Shown here: piece by piece, positions 8,071 to 18,871 of the stretch | Position numbering within the stretch: the first letter of the stretch is position 1 | Layout: each line of letters starts with the position of its first letter | NCBI GenBank assembly: GCA_963814975.1 | Contig: CAWFFB010000011.1 | Location: 1-64,000, forward strand | Source: CAVUXJ01 sp963814975 | GTDB taxonomy: Bacteria; Acidobacteriota; Vicinamibacteria; Vicinamibacterales; CAVVIG01 | DNA length: 64,000 nucleotides | Reading direction: 5' to 3' | Made by a program: the position numbers and the translations under genes | The notes under the pieces: generated by a model | What the model was told of the DNA's origin: nothing | Database searches by the model: none | Seen by the model: only the letters and a program-made list of their open reading frames with translations

Positions 8071-11015
8071 CTAGAAGGTATACGTCGCGCTTATCTCCGC
8101 GATGCGGGGCCCGATAATGGCCCTGGGCTGCAGGAAATCCGCTCCCGAGCGGGGCGTGTTCTCGATCACCGTGTTCGCGTTCAGCGCATTGTGCAGATCG
8201 AGGCGGAGCGCCACCCTCTGCGTCCCCTGCAACCGGAACGCCTTCTCGACCCGGAAGGTCAGGAGGTTGACACTCGGCAAGCGATGGGTCGCCGATCTCC
8301 TCCACGTTCAGCACGATATCCGGAATGGTCACGCCGCCCTCGAAACGCACCTGCCGGGCGTACGCTTCGCCGCTCTGATGATGGAAGTTCGACGACAGCA
8401 TCACGTCGCCCTGGAAGTTGTAGGACGCCAGCAGCTTGCTGTCCCAGTCCCAGGTATTGTCGGCCCGGAAGATTTCCTCGTTGGGATTGTAGTCCCCGAC
8501 CACGTGGTCCGTGTTGAAGCTGTCGAACGCGCCGACCGCCAACCCGGCATTGATCGGCTTGTTCTTCTTCGTGGCCGAGTAGGAGGCCATGAACGACCAG
8601 CGGTTCGCGAGCCGCTTGACGCCCGCGATCTCGATGCTCTTGTAGGTCTGCGGCCCGGCTTTCGGGTCGTTGAAGTTCTGCAGCGTTCCCGGCGCCCGTC
8701 AACTCCGGCGCAAACTCATGGTACGTGACCAGGCCCCCGTCGTCCCCGGTCCCGAGCTCCCCATCGGGTCCCGGGTCCCGATTCGTGACCGGAATGTTGA
8801 AGGAATCGTAGGGTTGCAAGAAGCTCTGGACCCGGAAGATGTCCGTCGAGCGGGTGTAGAGCCCGGTGACCCGGATGGCAAAATTCGCAATCAGCTCCCG
8901 CTCGAGCGACAGCGACCACTCATCGGTCCGCGGTTGCTTCTCGTCGGGGTTGTTCACGAAGTTGGGGGGCAGGTCGTCGAACTCCATGCCGGTCTGTTCG
9001 AGGAAGTCGGGCCCGGTCGGATTGAGGTCGGTTTCCCCATCATCGTAGTCGTTGTTCCCGTTCAGGTCGCGCCACTGATAGATGGAGTAGGTGATGCTGT
9101 TCTTGACAAAGTTCAGCACGTCCGGCGTGAGCAGGCGCATATGGTGGTAGCGCCCGAACCCGCCCTTGACCACGGTCTTGCCATCGCCCGAGACATCGAA
9201 CGCCGCATGCAGGCGCGGCTCGAAGCTGTTCCAGGTGTTGAGGTCGACCCGCGGGAAGGTCTGCGCGGGGAAGAGGGGAGCCGAGGGCCCGCTCGCGGCG
9301 TCGCGGGTCTGCTCGGGCGCAAACGCGGCAACCGAGGCGAACCGCGCCCCGAGGTTCAGCGTCAGCCGGCGCCCGATGGTCCAGCTGTCGCGCGCGAAGA
9401 AGCTCGTCGTGTGCTGGCGGCCGTCGGGATAGACCGGGGCGTTGAAGAAGACGACGTCGAAGGGGACGCCGCCCTTGGCGCAGTTGACTTCGCATCCGTC
9501 GTAGCGCAGGTGGTAGTTGACCGGTTTGAGGTCCAGCGACCGGAAGTTCTTCGTGCGGGCGTGTTCGCCCCCCACCTTGATCTCATGGTTGCCGCCCGCC
9601 CAATTCGGCTTGTAATAGGTCATGGCGCCTTTGGTCTGGTGCAGGAAGTGCCGCGACCGCTCGCCGCATACCACGTTCTCGCCCGTGACCATCTCGTTGA
9701 CGAGGTCCGTGCGCCCGATCTCCTGGGGCGTCCCGGTATTGAGGAACGGCGCCAGGGAATCGTGGGGCGCATACCCGAACTGGAAATTGGCGGCGATGGC
9801 GTTGCCGAACTGGCCTTCCCACCCCCCCTTGATGATGGGATGCGCCGTCTTCTTGTCTTCGCGCGCTTCCCAGGACCGGAGGGAGTCCATCTTGGCGTTT
9901 TCGCGCAGGCGCTCCCACAGGTTGAAGAAGATGAACCGGTGCGCGTTGTTCGCCTGATACGAGTATTTCTGCGTGATGTATTTCGCCGTGACGATATTGT
10001 CCAGGTCTTCGTCAAGCGGTGCTTCGCTGTAGGCGCCCAACACCGTCCGGTGGATGTCGCGGTAGCGCACGGCCCCGTAGAACCACAGCTTGTTTCGGAA
10101 TGATGCGGCCCCCCAGGTCGCCGCTGAGGTCGTACTGGTGGCGGATGGAGTTGCCTTCTTCAAAGCCAAAGCCCCGCAACTCATCATCGAGGTTGCTGGC
10201 CTGCATCCCCTCCGTTTCGAGAGCGAACAGCCCGCCGCCGTGGAAGTCGTTCCCGCCCGACTTCACGATGGCGTTGATCTGCACGCCGCGCGTCGGGAAC
10301 TCCGGGTCGGTGGCCATGCTCTGGACGCGCGCCTCGTCGATGGTTTGGAAATCCCAGAAGGTGCCGCTGCCGCCGGCGGCCGTCCAGTTGTTCCCCATCA
10401 CCCCTTCGAGCGTGTAATACACCTGGCCGGCCTGCCCGAACGCCTTCGCGCCCGCAGTTCTCCTCGGTCTGGCTGCCGCCGATATCGATGAAGCTGCGCA
10501 CGCCGGGCGCCATGGTCAGCAGGCTCATCGCCCCGTTCCGCGTCGAGGGCGTGAGGTCGAGGACTTCTTTCGTGAACAGCGAGGCCCCGGAGGTCGCGGT
10601 GACGTCCACCACCGGCGCGGCGCCGGACACGGTGACCGTCTCGGCCACCGTGGCGAGCCCCAGCGCCACATCGACGCGCGCGGTGAAGCCGACGGTCAGC
10701 CGCACGGCCTCGCGCTGGCCCGGCCGGAAGCCCGACAGGTCATAGGTCACCTGATAGGTCCCCACCGGCAACGGCGCCAGGCGGTACTCGCCCCGCTCGT
10801 TCGTGACGTCGGATCACCGACGGTACCTGCAAGGCGGGACTGGTCGCCGTCACCGTCACGCCCGGGAGCACGGCGCCGCTCTGGTCGGTGACCTGGCCGA
10901 TGATGCTCGCGTCCCCGCCCTGGCCGGCAGCGGGGCTGACAAATGAGACCAGGCTCACGACTATTACACTGGCAACGGTGAACCCCCATCGAGTACGCCA
11001 CGTGCTGCTGTGCAT
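8071..11015 (-). CDS. TonB-dependent receptor C, frameshifted
   Basis: A second subfamily of Oar-like receptor, about 981 residues if intact. The start MHSSTWRTRW has GGAGGAG upstream. The signal peptide ends near SPAAG. The regulatory domain follows (IIGQVTDQSGAVLPGVTVTA), then plug motifs (MSLLTMAPGVRSFIDIGGSQ; GVQINAIVKSGGNDFHGG), then the barrel, with a short Asp/Asn-rich loop (DLNGNNDYDDGE) that resembles a calcium-binding loop. The protein ends in AEISATYTF. The frame breaks near 10800, 10455, 10100, 8690 and 8280. The middle 640 codons are uninterrupted, so function was kept until recently. The substrate is unknown. Confidence 0.85.
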
Positions 11016-11029
11016 GATTAGCTCCTCCG

Positions 11030-11085
11030 GCCCCACGATGTGTGATGACACCGGCGGATTCCCGGGGGGAGAACCTCGCCAGCGC
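11030..11085 (-). promoter_or_regulatory. Conserved leader box before receptor C
   Basis: Gene-sense CCGGGAATCCGCCGGTG, then CACATCGTGGGG before GGAGGAG. Same box as upstream of A and B, although the coding region belongs to the other subfamily. Confidence 0.5.
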
Positions 11086-11472
11086 TGCGTTTCCGCTTCC
11101 TCTAACACCGACTGAGTGCGAGATCAAAAGCGTCTTGCGCCACAAGCCGTTCCCAACACCGGAGTGGCCGCTTTCCGCCTTTCGGGCGAAGGCTTCCTAC
11201 GGTCAGTCCGACCATCAGCAGGTCCGGCTCGAGCCGGACACTGCCGTACGGCAGCAAGTGCGAAATCGCGACGAAAGCTCCGACGAAGCGACTAAAGTCG
11301 GCCAACTCGGTACGTTGAAGAGGCCGCGCGCACGAAGAACGATCTGCGGGTATGAAAGAGCGACGGTATGAGCCGTAACGACAGTATGAAAGGTCGGCGG
11401 TCTTCGAGTATCGGCGCATCAACGAGTAAGAAGAATCAAGGCTAAATATTAGAATATTAAGAATAATGCGGT

Positions 11473-11500
11473 AGTATCACCGACCTCGCGTCGGGGACAA
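11473..11500 (-). promoter_or_regulatory. Proximal candidate promoter of receptor C
   Basis: TTGTCC, 16 nt, GATACT, with GGTG just before the -10. About 458 nt upstream of the start codon. Confidence 0.5.
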
Positions 11501-11849
11501 GGCTCGAAATCTCTCCAGGACCACGCAAAACACGCGACGACAAACCGATGCCAGTGCCGGGTTGGCCGGCTATCGCCCTTCGGCGAAAGCTTCCGCGGTC
11601 AGTGCGGCCATCAGCAGGTCCGGCGCGAGCGGGATACAGCGACCACTGCAGTGCGAAATCGCGACTAAGGCTCCGACGAAGCTCGGTACGTTAAAGAGGC
11701 CGCGCGTACGAAGGATCCGCGGGTATGAAGGGAACGGCGGTATGAGCCGTAGCAGCGGGTATGAAAGGTCGGCGGTCTACGGATATCGGCGCGTCAACGG
11801 GTATGAAACGATCAACGCCTATGTGAATTCATGAAGAATAATGCAGGTA

Positions 11850-11877
11850 AGTATCACAGACCTCGCGTCGCACACAA
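11850..11877 (-). promoter_or_regulatory. Distal candidate promoter of receptor C
   Basis: TTGTGT, 16 nt, GATACT, the duplicated copy of the proximal promoter about 377 bp further upstream. Confidence 0.5.
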
Positions 11878-12146
11878 GGCTCGAAATTCCAGACGGCCAG
11901 TAAAATGCGTCATTCCAATCGAAATCCAAGTTTCCGGATCGTGTGCCAAAATTTGTCTCCATCACGAGTGATGTTTGCGGACCCATAGATGCGCTTTCAC
12001 GGTCTGCCCAGATTCTTGCCGATGTGTGCAGGTCAGGCCGACCCGCGGGGTCCCAAGCCCGGCACGACTTTAAACATTGCCCGTGTCGGGCAGCCGGACC
12101 TGACGACGGGCGGCGACTCAGCGCACGCCCGCCTGCTTTCAGCCTT

Positions 12147-12189
12147 CTGACGAGAGACTTGAGACTTGAGACTTCAGACTTGAGACTTG
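12147..12189. repeat. Heptad repeat, gagactt / cagactt units
   Basis: Five to six tandem 7-bp units just beyond the receptor D terminator. Only the gagactt arm is present here, without the matching caagtct arm. Confidence 0.65.
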
Positions 12190-12194
12190 CGCAT

Positions 12195-12229
12195 GAAAAA
12201 GCCCCCTGCCGCTTTCGCGGCAGGAGGCC
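12195..12229 (-). terminator. Rho-independent terminator of receptor D
   Basis: In gene sense CCTGCCGC, GAAA tetraloop, GCGGCAGG, then GGGCTTTTTC: stem, tetraloop and T-run, a textbook intrinsic terminator 25 nt past the stop. Confidence 0.85.
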
Positions 12230-12253
12230 CTCGGTCTCACTCGTGCGGGGTCG

Positions 12254-15207
12254 TTAGAAGGTGTACGACGCGCTGATCTCCGCCAGGCGGGGGAACATGA
12301 TGTCGCTGGGTTCCCAGGAACGTGTCGCCGGAATTCGGTTGCGATCCGGGTCGCCGTGTTCGCGTTCAAGCGCATTGTAGAGGTCGAGCCGGACCGCCAG
12401 CTTCTGCGCCGTCCTCAGCCGGAAATCTTTCTCGACCCGGAAGGTCAGGTTGTTGATGTTCGGCGACCGGATGCTGCCGATCGGCTCCACGTTGAGCACG
12501 GATCGACGGAATGGTCACGCCGTCCCTGAACTGCACCGTCCGCGCGTACGACGTCGCCGCTGATGTGGTGGAAGTTCGCCGACACCAGCACGTCGGCCGG
12601 GAAGATGTAGGACCCCGAGAACTTGGCATCCCATTCCCAGGTCCGATCGGCCCGGTTGATTTTGTCGTTGGGCGTGTAGAACCCGACCTCGTGGATCGTG
12701 CTGAACGCATCCCCGAAGTCGCGGCGGAGCCAGCCCCGTCGTGATCGGGGACTGTCCTTCTTCGTGGCCGAGTAGGAGGCCATGAACTGCCACCGGTTCG
12801 CGAGCCGCTTGATCGCCGACAACTCGATGCTCTTGAAGGTCTGATTGGCGTTCGGGTCGTTGATCGTGAAGAACCGCTCGATTCTGCGCGCCCGCCAGCG
12901 ACTCCGGGAACTCGAAGTACGTGAACGGGCCCCCGTCGTCCGCCGGTCCCGAGCTCGTCATCGGGGCCGGGGTCCCGATTCGTGATCGGAACGTTGTAGG
13001 ACGCGAAGGGGCGCAGGATGTTCTCGATCCGGATGACGTTCTTCGTTGCGGACGTAGAGCCCGGTGACGCGGACGGCAAAATTCGCGACCAGCTCGTGCT
13101 CGAACGAGAGCGAGTACTCGTCGACGCTTGGGTTGCTTCTCGTCCGGGTTCGACCTGGAACGTCGGTGGATAATCGCCTCGAACTCCATGCCGGTGGTCC
13201 GGATGAAATCGGACCCGTTCGGATCGAGGTTGACCTCCCCGGTGTCGTAGTCGTTGTTCCCGTTCAGGTCGCGCCACATCGAAGATGCCGTAGGCGATGC
13301 TGTTCCGGTTCATCCGCAGCGCGTCGGGCGTCGACGTTGCGCATGTGGTCGTAGCGTCCCCAGCCGCCCTTGATCACGGTCTTGCCATCGCCCGCGACGT
13401 CGAACGCCGCACGCAGGCGCGGTGCCACGCTGTTCCAGGTGGCGAGGTCGACCCGGTCGAAGCACTGGGCCGGGAAGATGACGTTCGAGGGCGGGCTCGC
13501 GGCCTCGCGGCACTGCTCCGGCACAAACGCCGTCTGCCGCGAGCGTACCGAAGCCCGAGACTCAGCGTCAGCCGGCGCGCCGACGGTCCAGCTGTCTCTC
13601 AGGTACGTGCCCAGGTAGTTGCGACGTTCTGCTCGGGATAGACCGGCGCGTTCAAGAACGCGATCTCGAACGGCACCCCGTCGTTGTACAGCAGGTGATA
13701 GTTGAAGGGCTTCGGTTGCCAGCGACCGGCTGTTGAAGTTCGTGAAGTACTCGACGCCTCCCTTGAACTCGTGGTTCCCGTGCGCACCAGTTCGGTTTGA
13801 AAGAACGTCACGCGTGCCCTTGGTGTGATTCACGGTATGCCGTCGACTCGCTCCCCGTTCACCACGTTCTCGCCCGTGACCACGCTCGGTTTCGAGGTCC
13901 TCTCGCCCGACCCGGTCGCCGCCGCAGGTACATCTCGCCGTCGAATCCTGCCGCAGCGCCCGTACAGGACCGAGGCGATCATCGAGTTGCCGCGCACGCC
14001 CTCCCACTCCACCTTGGCACAGCGGGATGCTTGATTGTCCTTGTCTTCCCGCGACTCATAGACGACCGGAGGTCGTCCTGCTTGTTGCTCTCGCGCCCCT
14101 TCTGACTACATGTTGAAAACGATGAACCGGTTCGAGGCGTTCGCCTGGTACGAGAATTTCTGGGTGTGCACGTAGTTCTGCGTGACCTGATCGTTGGCCG
14201 GGCGACCCATCCGCCTTGAAGGCGTCCGACAAATGGTCAATTCGCTGAAGGCGCCGCCGCGGCGGCGCCGTAGAACCACAGCTTGTTCCGAATGATGCGG
14301 CCCCCCAGGTCCCCGCTGATGTCGTACTGGCTGGTCGACGGTGCTGCCGACCGTGAAGCCCTCGGCCCGCAACTCATCATCGAGGTTGTCGGCTCTGCAA
14401 ATTGTCCTTCCGTTCCGGCAAAGAAGCCGCTGCCGTGGAAATCGTTCCCGCCGGATTTCACGATGGCGTAGACCTGCACGCCGCGCGTCGGCGGCCTCCG
14501 CATCGGTGCCGAGGCTCTGGACCCGCGCTTCCTCGATCGTTTGCGAGTCCCAGAAGGAGCCGCTGCCGCCGCCTTCAGTCAGGTCTGGTCGTCGGCAATC
14601 CCGTCGAGCGTGAACCACACCTGGCCGCCCTGTCCGAACGCGCGCGGTCTGCGAGTTCTCCGCGAGCTGGCTGCCTCCGATATCGAGGTAGCTGCGCACG
14701 CCGGGCGCCAGGGTCAACAGGCTCATCGTCCCGTTGCGGGTCGTGGGCGTGAGCTCGAGGAACTCCTTCGTCAGCAGCGTGCTCGGCGGCGGTCGACGAG
14801 ACGTCGACCACCGGCGACGCCGCCGGACACGGTGACCGACTCGGCGACGGTGGCCAGCCCCAGCTGCCACATCGATTTTCGCGGTGAAGCCGACGCCCAG
14901 CCGCACATCCTGGCGCTGGGCCGGCCGGAAGCCCGCGAGATCGAACGCCAGCTGGATAGACGCCAATCGGTAACGGCGCCAGGCGGTACTCGCCCTCCTC
15001 GTTCGTGACGACCGTCATCTCCGGCACCTGCAAGGCCGGACTGGTCGCCGTCACCGTGACGCCGGGGAGCACGGCGCCGCTCTGGTCGGTCACCTGACCG
15101 AGAATCGTGGCTGTCTGCGCGGATGCCGTTGCCGAACCGATGAATGAGGCCAAGCTGACAAGTATTAAAACGACTGCCCATCGATTACACGACGCGCTGC
15201 TTCGCAT
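12254..15207 (-). pseudogene. TonB-dependent receptor D, paralogue of C, heavily frameshifted
   Basis: Starts with MRSSASCNRWAVVLIL, a signal peptide ending near ATASA, behind GGAGGACACAACTT. The regulatory domain (ILGQVTDQSGAVLPGVTVTA), plug pieces (MSLLTLAPGVRSYLDIGGSQ; IVKSGGNDFHGSG) and barrel end (AEISASYTF) all match receptor C, about 984 residues. No frame stays correct for more than 100-300 nt, with at least ten breaks, mostly single-base insertions relative to C. It keeps a promoter, leader and perfect terminator. Either a pseudogene or a badly polished stretch. Flanking intact genes favour real decay or a local quality drop. Confidence 0.8.
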
Positions 15208-15221
15208 AAGTTGTGTCCTCC

Positions 15222-15275
15222 GGGCTTCGACTGATGGATATTGACGTGACCGGCGAATTCCCTGGGGCAGGGACT
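15222..15275 (-). promoter_or_regulatory. Conserved leader box before receptor D
   Basis: Gene-sense CCCCAGGGAATTCGCCGG, then TCACGTCAATATCC, before the GGAGG site. Recognisably the same box as for A-C, the most diverged copy. Confidence 0.4.
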
Positions 15276-15338
15276 TTCCGGTTGCTGGCGTGTAAGCGCC
15301 TGCGCGACTTCCGACCGAGCGGTACGCTGACCTGGTTC

Positions 15339-15430
15339 GCGGGTATGAGAGCATCTTCGAGTATGACAGCCGCCCCGGATATGAAGAGCCGCCGCGTCGC
15401 ACGCGTCTATGAAGTCGGGACGATTATGAA
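15339..15430 (-). repeat. Short leader repeat array of receptor D
   Basis: Plus-strand units gcgggtatgaga (15339), gagtatgaca, cggatatgaag, gtctatgaagt and gattatgaaa follow each other at roughly 16-25 nt. Shorter and more degenerate than the arrays of A and B. Confidence 0.5.
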
Positions 15431-15443
15431 AGTGGAGGGAGCG

Positions 15444-15469
15444 TATATCGACCGTCACGGCCGACACAA
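15444..15469 (-). promoter_or_regulatory. Candidate promoter of receptor D
   Basis: TTGTGT followed after 14 nt by GATATA (or after 16 nt by TATACG), about 235 nt upstream of the start. The -35 equals that of the distal receptor C promoter. Between here and 15650 I see only an A/T-rich block (near 15520-15560) that faintly resembles the upstream block of B and C. Confidence 0.35.
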
Positions 15470-15650
15470 GCTGAATAGGGTGAGGCTGCCCGCGACAAAA
15501 TATCGAAGTCCTGGCAGGGTACGTCCAAATTTCGCGGATCCTGCCCTGATATTTATAGCTGTCTGGCTGGAAAACTACCGCTGCTTTTCTTCGGGCAGGA
15601 ACTGAACGAAGCACCGATGACGGCCACAGGCTGGAGCTTGATCACTCGGA

Positions 15651-15682
15651 CCGGGGCGTGGGGGGGACCCGTCACGCCCCGG
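15651..15682 (-). terminator. Hairpin after the RND permease gene
   Basis: A 10-bp perfect stem (CCGGGGCGTG / CACGCCCCGG) with a 12-nt loop, directly behind the stop codon of the permease. It lacks a T-run. Confidence 0.45.
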
Positions 15683-15688
15683 CACAAC

Positions 15689-18600
15689 TCAGGTCTGATC
15701 GGACACAGGTCCTGAGGGGGGCCGCAGCCGTCCGAGCGTCGCGCCCACAGCCTTGCCCAGCCAGGACTTCAGCCGCTGGTTCGCGAGCGACTGTTCTAGC
15801 TCGTCGACCTTCATATACCCGACCGGCACGAGCAGCAGGCTCAGCAGCAGGCACAGCGCCTGCCCGCCGATGATGGTCACCGCGATGGCCGCGCGGCCGG
15901 TTCCGCCGATGCCGAGACCGAGCGCGGTGGGGATCAGGCCGGCGATGATCGCGGAGGTCGTCATCAGGATCGGCCGGAGCCGGGTCCGGCACGCGCCGAC
16001 GACGGCCTCGCGCAGCGGCACGCCCTCCGCGCGCAGCTTGTTCGCGTAGTCCACCTGCAGAATGGAGTTCTTCTTCACGATCCCGAAGAGCAGGAGCATC
16101 CCGAGGGCGCTCCAGAGGTTGAGGGTCCGGCCGGTGGCCCAGAGGGTGAAGAGCGCGAAGGGCACCGACAGGGGGATCACCAGCATGATCAGAATCGGCT
16201 GGACGAAGCTCTCGAACTGCGCCGCGAGCACCATGTAGACGAAGATCATCGCGAGGCCGATCGCCATGATCATGTTCGCGGTCGTCTCGTCGAGGATGCG
16301 CGACTGGCCCCTCAGCCGGAACGACATCGTGGGGGGCATGCCGAGACCGGCGAGCATGGCGCGCAGATCGTTCGATGCCTGGTCGAGCGCGTACCCGGGC
16401 GCGACGTCTGCCGACACGAAGACGCTGAACTGCCGGTCGGAGCGATTCAGCGCGCTCGGCCCGAGGCCGCGCTCGACGCGCGCGATGTTGTCGATCCGGA
16501 CCGGGCCGTTGATCGAAGGCACGGTGAGCCGGCCGATCTGCGCGGGGTCGCGCCGCTGGCTCTCGAGCACCCGCATCTTCACCGGATACTGTTCCTGGCC
16601 CTCCTTGAAGAAGGAAATCTCGTCGTCGCCGGAGACGGCGAGGCGCAGCGTGCTGCCGACGGTCGACATCCGCACGCCGAGGTCGGCGGCTCGCCGCCGA
16701 TCGACGGCCACGTGGACCTCGGGGTTGGAAATGCTCAGGCCGATCCTCGTTTCGATGAGGCTCGGGAGCTCTTGCATGCCGGCGAGCGCCTTCATCGAGA
16801 ATGCGGCAATCTGGTCGAGGTCCGGCCCCATGATATTGGCCGCGAGCGCGACCCCGCCGGCGCCTTCGCCGCCTCCGAGCGCGTTGCGAGCGTGGATGCT
16901 CGGCCGGTACGCCGGATACGAGGCGAGCCGCCGCCGCATCTCCGTGATGATCTGGCTCTGGGAATTCTTCCGCGCGTCGATCGGCAGCGCCTGACATTCG
17001 AAGTGGATATGCGTCGAGCCGCCGCCGAACCCCGAGGCCGCGATCGACGGTTCGATGTGCGCGACGCCTTCGATGCCGCTCAGTTCGTCGAGCAGCTTGA
17101 ACGCGATCTCGCTCGAGCCTTCGAGCGACGTGCCTTCCGGCGCGTCCATGTGAACCGTCCATTCCCCCATGTCCTCGGTCGGCACGAACTCGCGGCCGAC
17201 CATGCGGTTCAGCGGGAAGGCCAGGAGAAACGTGACGACCGACAGGCCGATCACGAGGCCGGGATGATCGAGCGCCCAGTTGACTTGCCGCGTGTACCAG
17301 GTGTCGAGCCAGTGCAGGAAACCATGTTCCTGCGCCTTGTGGTCTGCTTCGGCGTCCGCGAGCTTCAGGAACCTGGAGCTCAGCATCGGCGTCAGGGTGA
17401 AGCTGACGAGCATCGACACGAGGATGGCGAACGCCATCGTCCAGCCGAACGGGTTGATGAAGCGCCTCGCGTACCCGTCCATGAACGCGATCGGCACAAA
17501 GATGACGACGAGCGACAGCGTCGTCGCCATCACGGGAAGGGCGACCTCGCGCGTGCCCTCGATGGCCGCCTTGAAGGGGCTGCTGCCTTTCTCTTCGATG
17601 TGACGGAAGATGTTCTCGAGCACGACGATCGCATCGTCGATGACGATCCCGACCGCCAGCGTGATCGCGAGCAGCGTCATGTTGTTCAGCGTGAAGCCCA
17701 TCACGTTCATCAGCGTGAACGACGAGATGATGGAGGTCGGGATCGCCAGCGCGGCGATGAGGACGGCCCGGATATTGCGGATGAACACCATCACGATGAC
17801 GGCGGCGAAGAGGCTGCCGAAGATCAGGTGCTCCTCGAGCGACGCGACGGACGCGTAGATGAACCGGGAGTCGTCGCGGGTCAGCGTGAGGGCCACGTCC
17901 TTCGGCAGCGAGCGCCTGATCGTCTCCAGCCGGCCGCGAACGCCCTCGATCACCGTGACCGTGTTCTCGCCCATGGCCCGGCGGATATCGAGCATGACGG
18001 CGGGGTCCTTGCCCAGCCAGGCGGCGGAGGTCGGACGCTCGAAGCCGTCTTCCGCGTACCCCACGTCGGACACGCGGATCGGCGTCCCGTTCATCGTGGC
18101 GATTGTGATGTTCCCGAAGTCCGCGGCCGCGTCGAGCCGGCCGAGCGTCCGCAGCAGGAGCTGCCCCTTCCCCTGCTCGACCACGCCCCCGGGGATCTCG
18201 ATGTTCTCCGAGGCGATGGCCTCGCGCACCTGCGCCATCGACAACCCGTGCGAGTTCAGCTTCTCGAGGTCGACCACGATGTGGATCTCGCGCGCGCGCC
18301 CGCCGCTGATCGTGACGTCGCCGACACCGTTGACCGACTGGATGACCCGCGCGATCTGCTTGTCCGCGAGCTCGGTCAGGCTCCGCAGGCTCATGACCGG
18401 CGACGACACCATGATCGTCATGACGGGCGCGGCGTCGGGATCGACCTTGGTGATGACCGGCGGCAGGAGCTCGGGCGGCACGCTTCTGATCGCGCTCGCG
18501 ACTTTCTCCCGGACGTCGTTGACCGCTTCGTTGAGATCGCGCTCCAGGACGAAGCGCACGGTGATCTGGGCCCGACCCTCGGTGATGCGCGCCGACATCT

Positions 18601-18832
18601 CGTCGATCCCGGCCACGCCGCTGATGGCGTCCTCCATCGGCTCGACCACGGAGGTCGCGATCTCGGCGGGACTGGCGCCGGGGAGCGTCAGGCTCACGTT
18701 GACCGTCGCCGGGTCCGCTCGGGGAAACAGGTCGACGCCCAGATTCCGGAACGAGAAGACGCCGAGGACCACCAGCGACATGACGAGCATCGTCGCGAAC
18801 ACCGGACGGCGGACGCAGAGTTCAGACAGCAT
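15689..18832 (-). CDS. Efflux RND transporter permease (HAE1/AcrB type)
   Basis: Inner-membrane proton antiporter that exports hydrophobic compounds. 1047 residues, the full family length, intact. Start MLSELCVRRPVFATML gives the first helix. The TM4 pair of acidic residues is present (VGIVIDDAIVVLEN), as are the large periplasmic loops with PEVHVAVDRRRAADLG typical of the second porter domain, and the closing helices (GIVKKNSILQVDYAN; GLIPTALGLGIGGTG). The adaptor gene lies directly upstream with a gap of about 40 nt, so the pair is an operon. No TolC-like outer-membrane gene is here, so the channel must be encoded elsewhere. Substrate not predictable. Confidence 0.95.
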   Translation of the reverse strand: MLSELCVRRPVFATMLVMSLVVLGVFSFRNLGVDLFPRADPATVNVSLTLPGASPAEIATSVVEPMEDAISGVAGIDEMSARITEGRAQITVRFVLERDLNEAVNDVREKVASAIRSVPPELLPPVITKVDPDAAPVMTIMVSSPVMSLRSLTELADKQIARVIQSVNGVGDVTISGGRAREIHIVVDLEKLNSHGLSMAQVREAIASENIEIPGGVVEQGKGQLLLRTLGRLDAAADFGNITIATMNGTPIRVSDVGYAEDGFERPTSAAWLGKDPAVMLDIRRAMGENTVTVIEGVRGRLETIRRSLPKDVALTLTRDDSRFIYASVASLEEHLIFGSLFAAVIVMVFIRNIRAVLIAALAIPTSIISSFTLMNVMGFTLNNMTLLAITLAVGIVIDDAIVVLENIFRHIEEKGSSPFKAAIEGTREVALPVMATTLSLVVIFVPIAFMDGYARRFINPFGWTMAFAILVSMLVSFTLTPMLSSRFLKLADAEADHKAQEHGFLHWLDTWYTRQVNWALDHPGLVIGLSVVTFLLAFPLNRMVGREFVPTEDMGEWTVHMDAPEGTSLEGSSEIAFKLLDELSGIEGVAHIEPSIAASGFGGGSTHIHFECQALPIDARKNSQSQIITEMRRRLASYPAYRPSIHARNALGGGEGAGGVALAANIMGPDLDQIAAFSMKALAGMQELPSLIETRIGLSISNPEVHVAVDRRRAADLGVRMSTVGSTLRLAVSGDDEISFFKEGQEQYPVKMRVLESQRRDPAQIGRLTVPSINGPVRIDNIARVERGLGPSALNRSDRQFSVFVSADVAPGYALDQASNDLRAMLAGLGMPPTMSFRLRGQSRILDETTANMIMAIGLAMIFVYMVLAAQFESFVQPILIMLVIPLSVPFALFTLWATGRTLNLWSALGMLLLFGIVKKNSILQVDYANKLRAEGVPLREAVVGACRTRLRPILMTTSAIIAGLIPTALGLGIGGTGRAAIAVTIIGGQALCLLLSLLLVPVGYMKVDELEQSLANQRLKSWLGKAVGATLGRLRPPSGPVSDQT

Positions 18833-18871
18833 GCGGCGTTACTCCCTTTGGAGCGACAGTGGACCTGGTGA

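Larger units (their letters stand above)
11145..11935 (-). repeat. Tandemly duplicated promoter-leader unit of receptor C
   Basis: Two imperfect direct copies, offset by about 380-395 bp, occupy 11145-11540 and 11545-11935. Matching landmarks are cggtcagtnngnccatcagc (11201 and 11597), ggtatgagccgta (11364 and 11740) and the promoter block ending agtatcac (11473 and 11850). Each copy carries a few GCGGGTATGAAA units (11346, 11380; 11719, 11755, 11798) and its own promoter. The rest of the gap up to 12146 holds the GGATCGTGTGCC block near 11936 and no gene I can support. Confidence 0.7.

Noticed and set aside
16712..18871. A 719-codon open frame on the plus strand
   Set aside because: It is the antisense of the intact RND permease. 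Its translation is rich in Arg, His, Asp and Val without motifs, a GC-driven shadow.
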